The notes under the pieces were generated by a model, which saw nothing but the letters and a program-made list of their open reading frames with translations, was not told where the DNA came from and did not search any database. A DNA stretch of 64,000 nt from Ignavibacteriales bacterium (lineage in GTDB: Bacteria; Bacteroidota; Ignavibacteria; Ignavibacteriales; Ignavibacteriaceae), in contig CP065001.1 in assembly GCA_016700155.1 (NCBI GenBank), positions 4,030,001-4,094,000 of the forward strand. The letters run 5' to 3'. The first letter of the stretch is position 1. Each line of letters opens with the position of its first letter. The translations under genes were made by a program, and so were the position numbers. Below are positions 28,114-37,631 of this stretch, in pieces.

Positions 28114-29109
28114 TCAATCTAAATTCACTAGTACTCTCCCTGTTATTCCGCCTTTCAAAATAATATCAATCTTATCACTTAATTGATCAAGTGAACATTC
28201 TTCGTACATCATTTCTAATGTTGATGGTTTCCAATCTGCAGCGAGTTTTTCCCAGACTTTTAATCTTGTATCCATTAAAGTTTCTGCGGAATTAATTCCA
28301 AGCAGGTTAACGCCTCTAAGAATAAACGGAAAGACTGTTGTATTAAGTTCAAAAGATTTTGCATTACCGCATGATGCAACAGAGCAACCCATTTCAGTCT
28401 GTGCAAGAACGGTTGATAAAATATTTCCACCTACAGTCTCAACTACACCAGCCCACTGTCTTGTAAGCAGGGGTTTTTTCTTTTCATCATCAACTTCACT
28501 TCTATTAATTATTCTCGCTGCGCCTAATTTCTTTAAATACAATTCGGAATCTTTTTTTCCTGTTGCGGCAACAACGTTATAACTTGCATTTGAAAGTATT
28601 GCAACAGCCATTGAACCTACTCCGCCTGATGCCCCGGTTACCAGAACTTCACCGTTTTCTTTTTTTAAACCTGCGTGTTCAAGTTTCAGAAGAGAAAGTC
28701 CGGCAGTGAATCCTGCTGTTCCGTAAATCATACTTTCTTTGAGTGTCAATCCTGATGGTAGTTTAACGACCCAGGCTTCGGGCACGCGGATGTATTCACC
28801 AAACCCGCCCGAGGTATTCATTCCTAAATCATAACCGGTCACAAGGACTTCCTCACCCAATTTAAATTTGCCGGATGAAGATTCAGCAACGATCCCGGCA
28901 GCATCAATTCCCGGCGTGTGTGGATATTTTCTTGTAACTCCTTTGTTGCCAGAGGCAGATAATGCATCCTTATAATTGAGTGATGAAAATTTTACTTTAA
29001 TCAGCACTTCGCCTCCGGGCAGATCATTAATCTTTTTATCACCGATTGTCCTGACAAATTTTCCGTTCTCTTCTGTGACAATCATTGCTTTGAATTTATC
29101 GGGGATCAT
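28114..29109 (-). CDS. YhdH/AcuI-like MDR-family NADPH oxidoreductase
   Basis: A 331-residue medium-chain dehydrogenase/reductase without the structural zinc site. SSLNYKDALSASG and HTPGIDAAGIV are diagnostic of the YhdH/AcuI group, and VLVTGASGGVGSMAVAIL is the nucleotide-binding loop. AcuI-type members reduce acryloyl-CoA with NADPH; others act as quinone reductases, so the substrate is left open. The start overlaps the stop of the HI0933-type flavoprotein by four bases. Confidence 0.87.
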   Translation of the reverse strand: MIPDKFKAMIVTEENGKFVRTIGDKKINDLPGGEVLIKVKFSSLNYKDALSASGNKGVTRKYPHTPGIDAAGIVAESSSGKFKLGEEVLVTGYDLGMNTSGGFGEYIRVPEAWVVKLPSGLTLKESMIYGTAGFTAGLSLLKLEHAGLKKENGEVLVTGASGGVGSMAVAILSNASYNVVAATGKKDSELYLKKLGAARIINRSEVDDEKKKPLLTRQWAGVVETVGGNILSTVLAQTEMGCSVASCGNAKSFELNTTVFPFILRGVNLLGINSAETLMDTRLKVWEKLAADWKPSTLEMMYEECSLDQLSDKIDIILKGGITGRVLVNLD

Positions 29110-30362
29110 TTTTTCTCCTGATTAACTTTTTTACCAAACTTTTCTGAAATACTTTTCGCCGCAATCCATGCTGTCGTCCACGCTGCCTGAAAATTGAATC
29201 CACCTGTAACTGCGTCTATGTTTAAAACTTCACCGGCGAAAAATAAATTTTTTACGAGTTTACTTTCCATCGATTTGAAATTAACCTCTTTCAGATCTAC
29301 ACCGCCGGCAGTTACAAATTCTTCTTTGAAAGTACTTTTACCATCTACAAACAATTTTGTGGATTTAAAAATTTCCGAAAGCGTGTTCATTTCTTTCCGG
29401 CTAATACTGCCCCATTGTTTATTAAGGTCTATTTCAGCCTTATCAATAATATTATCCAACAATCTTCTTGGAATGTTGAACAACGCTGTCTTTGAAATCA
29501 TTTTATTTTTTTCTTTTTCCGAATGTTGTTTAAGAAGACTTATGATTTCATCCCGGCTTAAACCCGGAACCCAATCCACAACAATGAAATTCTTATAATT
29601 AACTTCGGATAATTCCCTCGCCGCGAACGCAGATAACTTTAGGACCGCCGGACCGCTTAATCCCCAATGAGTTATTAGCAAGGGACCGGAAATACTTTTA
29701 GAAAATCCGTTTAATTTTATCACAACATTTTCAACGCTGACTCCAGAAAGACCTTTTAACAAATTATCTTTTACATTAAATGTAAATAATGAGGGAACTG
29801 GTTCAATTATTCTATGACCTGTTTGGGCTAAACAACCCCACATCGATTTATTGCTGCCGGAAGTTAAAACTATTTTTTTTGCTGTGAATTTATCTCCCGC
29901 TTTTGCCTGAACAACAAAATCATCTTTCTCCTTAGAGAAACCGGTGACAGATGCGCGCTTCATTATTTCGATTTTATGTTTTGATGAAAGCGCTATGAAA
30001 CAATTTATAATTGTCTGAGAATCATTGGTAACCGGAAAAATTCTGCCGTCACTTTCAGTCTTTAACTTCACGCCGCGTTTTTCAAACCAATGAACAGTGT
30101 CTCCCGTACTGAACGTATGGAAAGGTCCGATCAGTTCTTTTCCTCCCCTCGGATAATTCGAGATTAACTCCCGGATATCAAAGCAAGAGTTGGTGACATT
30201 GCATCTTCCTCCGCCTGAAATTTTTACTTTTGACAGAAGGTGAATATCTTTTTCAAGAATTAAAATTTTTAAATCTTCAGATCTTTCAGCAATATTGATC
30301 GCCGTAAAGAAACCAGCGGCACCTCCACCGATAATTATTACATCATAAATATGCTGGTTCAT
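29106..30362 (-). CDS. HI0933-family FAD-dependent oxidoreductase
   Basis: A 418-residue flavoprotein. The FAD-binding GxGxxG is in VIIIGGGAAGFFTAI, followed by LSKVKISGGGRCNVTN (family signature). The C-terminal TAGGVDLKEVN and NLFFAGEVLNIDAVTGGFNFQAAW are also characteristic of HI0933/YhiN proteins. The family is related to aminoacetone-oxidase-annotated enzymes, but the physiological substrate is not settled. It is coupled to the downstream YhdH-like gene through a four-base overlap. Confidence 0.88.
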   Translation of the reverse strand: MNQHIYDVIIIGGGAAGFFTAINIAERSEDLKILILEKDIHLLSKVKISGGGRCNVTNSCFDIRELISNYPRGGKELIGPFHTFSTGDTVHWFEKRGVKLKTESDGRIFPVTNDSQTIINCFIALSSKHKIEIMKRASVTGFSKEKDDFVVQAKAGDKFTAKKIVLTSGSNKSMWGCLAQTGHRIIEPVPSLFTFNVKDNLLKGLSGVSVENVVIKLNGFSKSISGPLLITHWGLSGPAVLKLSAFAARELSEVNYKNFIVVDWVPGLSRDEIISLLKQHSEKEKNKMISKTALFNIPRRLLDNIIDKAEIDLNKQWGSISRKEMNTLSEIFKSTKLFVDGKSTFKEEFVTAGGVDLKEVNFKSMESKLVKNLFFAGEVLNIDAVTGGFNFQAAWTTAWIAAKSISEKFGKKVNQEKK

Positions 30363-30453
30363 TTTTTTTCAGTTCATTTAAAAATTTTAATTACACATTC
30401 CTAACTTATCAAATGTTGGATTAAATTAGTGCCATTAAATTTCATAAGTAATA

Positions 30454-31047
30454 ATGATAAACTTTTCAGAAAATATTGTGCTTGAAAACCGGAATGTCCT
30501 GCTCAGACCTACTGTTGAGAAGGATCTTGATTCACTTAAACTGATTTCAACTGATAATGATATCTGGAAATACACGACTAACATGCTTACAAATGAAGTT
30601 GAACTCAAACAATTTATAAATTCGGCGATTGATGAAAGAAATAACAGGAACAGGTACACATTCATTATCTTTGACAAGAAAATCGGTGAAGCTGCCGGCA
30701 GCACTGCTTATGGAAATATTTCAACAGGTGATAAGAGATTGGAAATCGGCTGGACTTGGCTCGGCATAAAGTTCCAGGGAACTGGTTTGAATAAGAATGT
30801 AAAGTTTCTGATGTTGCAATACGCTTTTGAAAAGCTTGGATGTGAAAGGGTAGAATTTAAAACCGATGTTCTGAATTTACAATCACGCAAGGCATTGTTG
30901 AATATAGGCGCTGTTGAAGAAGGGATTCTCCGCAGTCATACACAAATGCACAGCAGCAGAAGACGCGATACCATTTACTTCAGCATACTTAAAAACGAAT
31001 GGGAAAAGTTAAAGAACACCACATTCGACAGTTTTAACAACAACTAA
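30454..31047 (+). CDS. GNAT acetyltransferase, RimJ/RimL-like
   Basis: A 197-residue N-acetyltransferase of the RimJ/RimL subgroup. VLLRPTVEKDLDSLKLI and LEIGWTWLGIKFQGTGLNKNVK are the characteristic beta strand and acetyl-CoA pyrophosphate loop. VEFKTDVLNLQSRKALLNIGAVEEG follows as in close relatives. The acceptor (a protein N-terminus, an amino acid or an antibiotic) is unknown. It is divergent from the flavoprotein gene and 27 bases upstream of the DinB-family start. Confidence 0.87.
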   Translation: MINFSENIVLENRNVLLRPTVEKDLDSLKLISTDNDIWKYTTNMLTNEVELKQFINSAIDERNNRNRYTFIIFDKKIGEAAGSTAYGNISTGDKRLEIGWTWLGIKFQGTGLNKNVKFLMLQYAFEKLGCERVEFKTDVLNLQSRKALLNIGAVEEGILRSHTQMHSSRRRDTIYFSILKNEWEKLKNTTFDSFNNN

Positions 31048-31074
31048 ATAATTTTTTTGATTAGAAAGTTTATT

Positions 31075-31554
31075 ATGACAAAAGATGAATCAATACGTTT
31101 ATATCTTGAAGGTTATCACAAGCTGAAAGGATGTCTTGATGAACTTCCTTCTGAAATGTGGGACTTCAAACCGTCACCCGATAAATGGAGCGTGCGTGAA
31201 ATAGTAATTCACATAATGGACAGCGAAATAAATGCTTATGTGCGATGCAGAAAAATAATTGCCGAAACCGGCTCAACAATCACCACTTATGACCAGGACA
31301 AATGGGCACAGGCTTTAAATTATAAGGATCACAATATTGACATCGCTGTTGAAGTTTTTAAATTTTTGCGAATGATTACACATGACTTGCTCATGATTTT
31401 ACCGGACTCAACCTGGGAAAATTTTATAATTCATCCTGAAAGAGGAAAAATAAAACTTACGGATTGGTTAAAAGAATATATCGTTCATATAAATAAGCAC
31501 TGCGGGCAAATGCAGAGAAATTTAGATGAATGGCAAAAACAAAATAAGTCTTAA
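31075..31554 (+). CDS. DinB-family protein
   Basis: The start is placed at the ATG 31075, which has GAAAG upstream, rather than an in-frame TTG at 31057. The four-helix-bundle DinB/YfiT fold is indicated by WDFKPSPDKWSVREIVIHIMDSE and DWLKEYIVHINKHCGQM. The three-His metal site (HIMDSE, and HINKH near the C-terminus) is present. The family includes thiol transferases and stress-induced proteins; the specific role is unknown. Confidence 0.82.
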   Translation: MTKDESIRLYLEGYHKLKGCLDELPSEMWDFKPSPDKWSVREIVIHIMDSEINAYVRCRKIIAETGSTITTYDQDKWAQALNYKDHNIDIAVEVFKFLRMITHDLLMILPDSTWENFIIHPERGKIKLTDWLKEYIVHINKHCGQMQRNLDEWQKQNKS

Positions 31555-31574
31555 AATATTATTGCGGAGAAATA

Positions 31575-32072
31575 ATGGATCATAGTCATCGACCTTCATG
31601 GGATGAATACTTTTTAAAACTTGCAATGCTGGCTTCCGAAAGATCGACCTGTCCGCGAATGCACTGCGGCTGTGTGCTTGTAAAGGACAGGTTTGTACTC
31701 GCTACCGGGTATAACGGTTCAATCCCCGGTTTACCGCATTGTGAAGATGTTGGATGTTTGATTGTTGAAAATCACTGTGTACGTACAAACCATGCGGAAA
31801 TAAATGCTCTTGTTCAGGCGGCAATTCACGGTATTAATATCAAAGGTTCAACAGCTTATATCACAAATATGTCCTGCACTACATGTGCCAAAGCATTAAT
31901 TGCTGCAGGAATAATGCGCGTGGTTGTCTTTTCTGATTTTCATGACACACTTGCTACACAGTTTTATACTGATGCTAAAGTAGAAATTGTAAAACTCCCC
32001 ATGCCTGACAGGCTTATCCAGTATAATCTGGAAAGTTATACTTCTGCAAAGAAGACTGAGAAATCAAAATAA
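31575..32072 (+). CDS. dCMP deaminase family protein
   Basis: A 165-residue zinc enzyme. The catalytic HAE is at 73-75 and the zinc-binding cysteines are C101 and C104 in SCTTCAK; the usual PCxxC is SCxxC here. The N-terminal SWDEYFLKLAMLASERSTCPRMHCGCVLVKD and CVRTNHAEINAL agree with dCMP deaminase/ComEB relatives. It would convert dCMP to dUMP for dTTP synthesis. A clear GGAGA ribosome-binding site precedes the ATG. Confidence 0.92.
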   Translation: MDHSHRPSWDEYFLKLAMLASERSTCPRMHCGCVLVKDRFVLATGYNGSIPGLPHCEDVGCLIVENHCVRTNHAEINALVQAAIHGINIKGSTAYITNMSCTTCAKALIAAGIMRVVVFSDFHDTLATQFYTDAKVEIVKLPMPDRLIQYNLESYTSAKKTEKSK

Positions 32073-32356
32073 TAATTAATTGGAAGACCGGGATTCTCTG
32101 CTGCAAGTGTAATGTCTTATTTATAATTATTTACACCCGCAATGTGTTAAGACCGTTCAACACATTAACTATCTCCGGCATCAATCATAATAATAGTTTT
32201 CCTCAGCTTGAATTGCTGATATTGAAAATCGGAACTGAATAAGTATCTTTGAACAGTCTTATTGTACGAAAATTTTTTTCACACCCGATATTACATTTGT
32301 TAAGATATTTTTGATTTTGTTCAGATTAAACCTTTAAAAGTACTCTGACGTTTTTA

Positions 32357-35035
32357 ATGACTGCTCCTATCTTAAATACAAAACTTTTTAAGCCGGCTGC
32401 CGGACCTCAGACGATTATACGCAAACGTCTCAATGACAGGCTTAATGCGGGGCTTAAATCTAAAGTGATACTTATCTCAGCTCCTGCCGGTTTTGGCAAA
32501 ACAACATTAATCAGCACATGGATAGATCAGTTAAACTCAAACGTGGGATGGGTATCGCTGGATATTGCAGATAATGACCCGAACAGGTTTTTGACCTATT
32601 GCCTTGCTTCACTCCAGACCGCTGACAATGAGCTTGGTAAAACAACTATGTCACTGCTTCAGTCGCCGCAAAGTTCCTCGGTTGAATTAATTATTACCAA
32701 CCTGATAAACGACATAACATCAACACTCAATGAAACCATTCTTGTTCTCGATGATTTTCATCTGATCGACTCGAAAGAGATTCATGCAGCGATGGACTAT
32801 TTAATTGAAAATCTTCCATCAAATTTAAAACTTGTTGTTTTAAGCAGGCAGGATCCGCCATGGCATTTGTCAAGAATGAGGGTTAGGAATCATTTAACTG
32901 AATTAAGAGAAGCTGATCTGCGTTTCACTTCAGAAGAAGCGCTGGATTTTTTCAGGGACACGATGAAACTTGAACTTTCACAAGAAGATATAGCTGCTCT
33001 TGATTCACGTACAGAAGGCTGGATAGCAAGTCTTCAGCTTGCAGCACTTGCTATGCAGAACAGGAAAGATATTTCTGCGTTCATTGCGGACTTTACCGGA
33101 AGCCACAATTACATTGTTGACTACCTTACCGAGGAAGTGCTACAGCATCAATCAGGCGAAATTCAGGAATTCCTTTTAAAGACAAGTATTCTCAACCGTT
33201 TCTGCAGCGGTTTGTGTGATGCTGTAACCGGTAAAAATAATTCATCCGAACTGCTTGAATACCTGATTAAATCTAAATTGTTTGTTATTCCGCTAAGTGA
33301 TACGAGGATCTGGTACAGGTATCATCATCTGTTCAGCGATCTGCTTCAGTACAGGTTGTCACTAACTTACCCCGACAAAATTAAAGATCTTCATATCCGC
33401 GCCAGCATCTGGTATGAAGAAAACGGATTAATTGAAGAAGCATTTTTTCATGCTGTCAAGGGCGATGATTTTGAGAGCGCCGCAGACCTTGTTGAGTCCG
33501 TTTCCGTTAATACATTAATGCGTGGAGAAATTGTAACTCTCCGGAAATGGGTTTCGCAAATTCCGGAAGAGGTTGTAAATAAACGTGCGCTGATCAGTAT
33601 CTGCAAAGCATGGATCTACAATATTTCGGGGGATCTTCAAAAAGTTGAGCCTGAAGTCCTTAAAGCAGAAAAAGCGATTGGTGAAGGACAAAGAAGATAT
33701 AATGAATCTGATGTCGCTAACATCAAAGGTCACGTAGTGTTGCTGCGGTCATATTACTTCAGTCCCTTTTATACGGGAAATCCTGAAAACATTATTAAAC
33801 ACCGGCAGATGCTGCACGAAGCGGAAAAAAATCTTCAGACTACAAACCCGATTATACTAAGTATACTTCAGCTTGTAATCGGAGGAACATATTTTTTCAC
33901 CTGTGAATGGAAGCCCGCGCTTGAAGCGTTTAAGTCGGCTCAATATTATGGAGAGTTATCCGGCAATCATCTTGTTACGTATGCGGCTATAAATAATTAT
34001 GCTGACATATTGATCTTCCAGGGTAAATTGAAAGAAGCACACCGGCTGATATCATCAGCAATTGATGAGGCTGTCTCCAAATACGGAAAACTTTTTCCGC
34101 CGCTCTCATTCAGTTACCTTGCAATGGGTAAACTGATGTATGAAATGAATGACATTGCCGCAGCAGAAGAATATTTTCAGTTGTGCATAAAACTTACCAA
34201 CACTATTGCTAACCCGGCTATTTATTTAATGTCCCTTCTTCAGCTTGCATACATAAAACAGGTACAGGGAAACACTAAAGAAGCTAAAGCCTACTTGAAC
34301 AAATCTGAAAGCGTAGGTCAGATCAATACAATTTATCTCAGGGAAATAACCGTTGAATCATTCCGAACAAGAGTTCTTCTTCTTCAGAAGAATTTTAAAA
34401 GTACAATAAGTTGGATTGAAAGATTCAGAAAAGATCCTATGACAAACGCAGGTTTATTCTCCCAGGCAAAGTTGATAATTGCCAGGACATATATTGCTCT
34501 CGGTGATAACGATACAGCTCTTTTGCTGTTATCCGAGTTGAAAGATTCTTCTGAAAATTTTGGCGCTACCGGATGGTTGATTGAAGCTTTGATTCTTGAG
34601 TCGATTGCATTTGATGCCGAGGGTGAAACCGACAGAGCAATAGATTCCTTAAAAAAATCTCTTGCCCTGGCTGAATCTGAAAACTATATGCGGATGTATA
34701 TAGATCACGGTAAATCAATGACTGAACTGCTTGAAACGGTTCTTGCTATTTATCCTGATGATGAATCATTTTCCGCCGGCTATGTGACTTTACTTATAAA
34801 TGAAATGAATAAGGAAAATTCATCGAATGGATTATCAGATCAGGAACCTTTAAGTGACAGGGAGATTGAAGTATTGAGGCTTCTCTCGGCGGGATTTTCA
34901 AACAAAGCAATTGCGGAAAAATTATTTGTCGCTATAGGAACAATTAAAAAACATACTCATTCAATCTATCAAAAACTCGATGTTGACAGCAGAACCAAAG
35001 CAATAAAAAAAGCCCGCGACCTGAATATCATCTGA
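32357..35035 (+). CDS. MalT-like LuxR-family ATP-dependent transcriptional regulator
   Basis: An 892-residue STAND-type regulator. The NTPase module begins at the N-terminus (TKLFKPAAGPQTIIRKRL), with Walker A in SAPAGFGKTTL (about 40-50) and Walker B ILVLDDFHLI. A long helical/TPR sensor region occupies about 350-820. The C-terminal LuxR helix-turn-helix (about 830-892) contains LSDREIEVLRLLSAGFSNKAIAEKL and TIKKHTHSIYQKL. MalT-type proteins bind an inducer through the repeat region, oligomerise with ATP and activate target promoters. No maltose gene is adjacent. The 3' end overlaps the convergent acetyltransferase by eight bases. Confidence 0.92.
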   Translation: MTAPILNTKLFKPAAGPQTIIRKRLNDRLNAGLKSKVILISAPAGFGKTTLISTWIDQLNSNVGWVSLDIADNDPNRFLTYCLASLQTADNELGKTTMSLLQSPQSSSVELIITNLINDITSTLNETILVLDDFHLIDSKEIHAAMDYLIENLPSNLKLVVLSRQDPPWHLSRMRVRNHLTELREADLRFTSEEALDFFRDTMKLELSQEDIAALDSRTEGWIASLQLAALAMQNRKDISAFIADFTGSHNYIVDYLTEEVLQHQSGEIQEFLLKTSILNRFCSGLCDAVTGKNNSSELLEYLIKSKLFVIPLSDTRIWYRYHHLFSDLLQYRLSLTYPDKIKDLHIRASIWYEENGLIEEAFFHAVKGDDFESAADLVESVSVNTLMRGEIVTLRKWVSQIPEEVVNKRALISICKAWIYNISGDLQKVEPEVLKAEKAIGEGQRRYNESDVANIKGHVVLLRSYYFSPFYTGNPENIIKHRQMLHEAEKNLQTTNPIILSILQLVIGGTYFFTCEWKPALEAFKSAQYYGELSGNHLVTYAAINNYADILIFQGKLKEAHRLISSAIDEAVSKYGKLFPPLSFSYLAMGKLMYEMNDIAAAEEYFQLCIKLTNTIANPAIYLMSLLQLAYIKQVQGNTKEAKAYLNKSESVGQINTIYLREITVESFRTRVLLLQKNFKSTISWIERFRKDPMTNAGLFSQAKLIIARTYIALGDNDTALLLLSELKDSSENFGATGWLIEALILESIAFDAEGETDRAIDSLKKSLALAESENYMRMYIDHGKSMTELLETVLAIYPDDESFSAGYVTLLINEMNKENSSNGLSDQEPLSDREIEVLRLLSAGFSNKAIAEKLFVAIGTIKKHTHSIYQKLDVDSRTKAIKKARDLNII

Positions 35036-35738
35036 GTTTAAACCAGGTGATTCTCCTGTCTTTCTTAAATCCGATTTTGTTAACAAGATTAATCGCGTTC
35101 AGATTATCCTCTTCAATATTTGCAAAAGGAATTTTTCCTTTAGCAATTACCTTTTGTGCAAGAGAGATTGTTGCAGAAATTCCTAACCCTTTTCGTTGAT
35201 AGTTATCCATCACCTGTAAAAATCCTAATGAACCGTCATCGTGTGTTAGTGCCCACGCGGCAGGTTTATCATCAATGCGTATGCATGAACTTAATCCATT
35301 CATGATTCTTTCAACTATGTAATCAAGCGAAAGATAATCTTTATACTTTGCGTTTTCCATAATGAACTCAGCATCGCCCGGTGTAAGAGAACCGGCTTTG
35401 TGAACCGGAACTGGAAGTGTTATTTCACGCGGAAGATAATAACGCATCGTGATAAGCTTCCAATCAATCTCTCTGCAATTGGTTATAAAAGGAATCATCC
35501 AGTCTTCCAGAGAAGCATAATACTCATCTTCGCCGCTCATCATATCAACTAAAGATTTAAATTCGTTTTCATCTTTACTGCTTATATAAACCCAAAGCTG
35601 ATCGCTTTTCTGTTTAATCAATATTGAGTTTCCCGCCTGATGAAACTCCTGCACCCCGTTGTTCTCAACAAATCCAGTAATGCTAAGGTTTCGTATCGGG
35701 TCTTCGGCAAGCTTTAGGAGAATGGTTTCAATATTCAT
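35028..35738 (-). CDS. GNAT-family acetyltransferase (C-terminal GNAT)
   Basis: A 236-residue protein whose C-terminal half has the GNAT acetyl-CoA loop YQRKGLGISATISLAQKVI and the end strand NLVNKIGFKKDRRI. The N-terminal half (1-110) is less conserved, as in two-lobed GCN5-like proteins that acetylate small molecules such as amino acids. The substrate is unknown. It is convergent with the MalT-like gene, overlapping its stop by eight bases. Confidence 0.8.
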   Translation of the reverse strand: MNIETILLKLAEDPIRNLSITGFVENNGVQEFHQAGNSILIKQKSDQLWVYISSKDENEFKSLVDMMSGEDEYYASLEDWMIPFITNCREIDWKLITMRYYLPREITLPVPVHKAGSLTPGDAEFIMENAKYKDYLSLDYIVERIMNGLSSCIRIDDKPAAWALTHDDGSLGFLQVMDNYQRKGLGISATISLAQKVIAKGKIPFANIEEDNLNAINLVNKIGFKKDRRITWFKLR

Positions 35739-35836
35739 CTGTTGTTCTTTTTCTTATTCCTACTCTTACTCTCTATTAGCACAAATTATTTTCTTCATTA
35801 TATTTCCTTTACAAATATATATAAAGTGTCCTGCTT

Positions 35837-37018
35837 TTGAATCCATACAAATCTCTTAAAAGTCTTCCGCATGATATGTGGATTTTATTCTTCGCCACAT
35901 TGATCAACCGATCAGGAACAATGGTGCTTCCATTTCTTGCGCTGTATCTTACTCAGGATTTAAAGGTTGCCGCAACATCTGCCGGATTGTTAATCGCATT
36001 TTACGGTGGTGGCGCACTTTTAACAGCACCATTCGCCGGACGTTTAAGCGATAAACTTGGTGCCTTGAAGGTAATGATATACTCACTTCTGTTATCCGGA
36101 ATTTTGTTAATTGTTTATTCCTTCATTCAAACATATGAATGGCTGGTTGTTCTTACGCTTGTCTGGGCAACCACTAACGAAGCTTTCCGTCCTGCAAACC
36201 TTGCTTACATTTCAGAAGTGGTTCCGGCAGAACAAAGAAGAGTTGCATACGCATTAAACAGGCTCGCAATAAATATTGGAATGAGTATTGGTCCTGTTGC
36301 GGCAGGATTTCTTACGTTAATAGACTACTCAATAATTTTTTATGTCGATGGTATAACCTCAATCATGGCGGGCATTTTTTTAATATATGCGCCGTGGCAA
36401 AAAAGTGAAAACATAAACTCATCAACTCAAATATCAGAAGCAGATATAAAGACCGTTAATTATTCGGACAGTAATAAAAAATTGATTTACTTTCTTGCTG
36501 CAATGATCCCAATCTCAATGGTTTTCTTTCAGCATATTTCAACAATGCCGCTGTTTGTCGTTAATGAATTAGGAATTTCATCAGCTACTTACGGATTATT
36601 ATTTGCTATTAACACCGGACTGGTAATTTTATTCGAAGTTCCGTTAAATGATTACCTCGGAAAATTTAAAGAAGGCAGAGTGCTTGCTGTCGGCGCTTTT
36701 CTAACTGGATTAGGATTTGGCGGGATGGCCTTTTGTACGGATGTTCTTTCTGTTGCAATTACAATTGTTATCTGGACAGTTGGTGAAATGATAATACTAC
36801 CAATTAGTGTTGCTTACGTTTCTAACATTGCACCGGATAACAAACGCGGTTCTTACATGGGCTTTTACCAGATGATTTTTAACCTGGCATTCACCGCAGG
36901 TCCCTGGCTGGGAACAATAGTAATGGAAATTCATGGAAGTAAAATTTTATGGTATGCTATTTTTGTGCTGGGATTGATTTCAACACTGATGATGTTGAAG
37001 CTGGATAAAAAAAGTTAA
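35837..37018 (+). CDS. MFS transporter
   Basis: A 393-residue protein with about 12 membrane helices. The MFS motif between helices 2 and 3 is seen in APFAGRLSDKLGALKVM, and WATTNEAFRPANLAYISEVV and NKRGSYMGFYQMIFNLAFTAGP are typical of drug/solute efflux permeases of this group. The substrate is unknown. The TTG start is chosen because the protein then begins NPYKSLKSLPHDMWILFFATL, which is the usual N-terminus of the family; an ATG at 35876 would remove part of it. Confidence 0.83.
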   Translation: MNPYKSLKSLPHDMWILFFATLINRSGTMVLPFLALYLTQDLKVAATSAGLLIAFYGGGALLTAPFAGRLSDKLGALKVMIYSLLLSGILLIVYSFIQTYEWLVVLTLVWATTNEAFRPANLAYISEVVPAEQRRVAYALNRLAINIGMSIGPVAAGFLTLIDYSIIFYVDGITSIMAGIFLIYAPWQKSENINSSTQISEADIKTVNYSDSNKKLIYFLAAMIPISMVFFQHISTMPLFVVNELGISSATYGLLFAINTGLVILFEVPLNDYLGKFKEGRVLAVGAFLTGLGFGGMAFCTDVLSVAITIVIWTVGEMIILPISVAYVSNIAPDNKRGSYMGFYQMIFNLAFTAGPWLGTIVMEIHGSKILWYAIFVLGLISTLMMLKLDKKS

Positions 37019-37082
37019 TTCCATAATACATGGAAATTTTTATCCAGCTTCATTTGCAAATCAAATTTTCTGCGGGTTAGAC

Positions 37083-37580
37083 CTATTCGGATATTCTGAC
37101 AATTTTATTGGGCGCATAATTCCATGCATCCCCCTTTTTGCTTTCATCATTATTTGTGCTGTTGCCGTTTGCATAAATAGTAATCTCTCCGGCTGTATCA
37201 GGCGCAGTAAAACTAAATTTAAATGTGATCTTTCCGTCAGCAGGAGCTTTTGGATCTTTGTGAGTAAGTTCACCTTTTTTTAGAGTCATACCATCGCCCG
37301 CGATAAGCGTACCGCCCGAAACAGCTATATTAGTACCGCCCCTAACCAAAGGACCACCTGAAATGACAATAGTATATTCACCTGTTTCACCCTTTTTAAG
37401 TTCAGAAGGACCATCAATCACAACTGTAACTTTAGAACTCGCATCACCGTGACAATCGCAGCCTTCGCCATTCTTTTTTGTTGTTCCGATTTTACCATTT
37501 GTCTTTGCGTAAATGATAAAGCTTATCATTATAAAAACTAAAAATATATTAACAGCGTTTTTTACAAGGTTGTTTTTCAT
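37083..37580 (-). CDS. Exported Reeler-like/choice-of-anchor V protein with CxCH motif
   Basis: The 165-residue precursor has an N-terminal hydrophobic anchor or signal (residues about 8-25). A GEGCDCHG motif (C41, C43, H44) follows, then a beta-sandwich region (VTVVIDGPSELKKGETGEYTIVISGGP) like choice-of-anchor V/Reelin-like domains. Relatives usually have a CxxCH-type motif here; this copy has CxCH, so standard c-type haem attachment would not be expected. It could bind a metal instead. No T9SS domain is present. Confidence 0.7.
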   Translation of the reverse strand: MKNNLVKNAVNIFLVFIMISFIIYAKTNGKIGTTKKNGEGCDCHGDASSKVTVVIDGPSELKKGETGEYTIVISGGPLVRGGTNIAVSGGTLIAGDGMTLKKGELTHKDPKAPADGKITFKFSFTAPDTAGEITIYANGNSTNNDESKKGDAWNYAPNKIVRISE

Positions 37581-37631
37581 TTTTCCTTTGATTTGTTGTG
37601 AATGAATGATATGACTAATAAATGTGAATTA

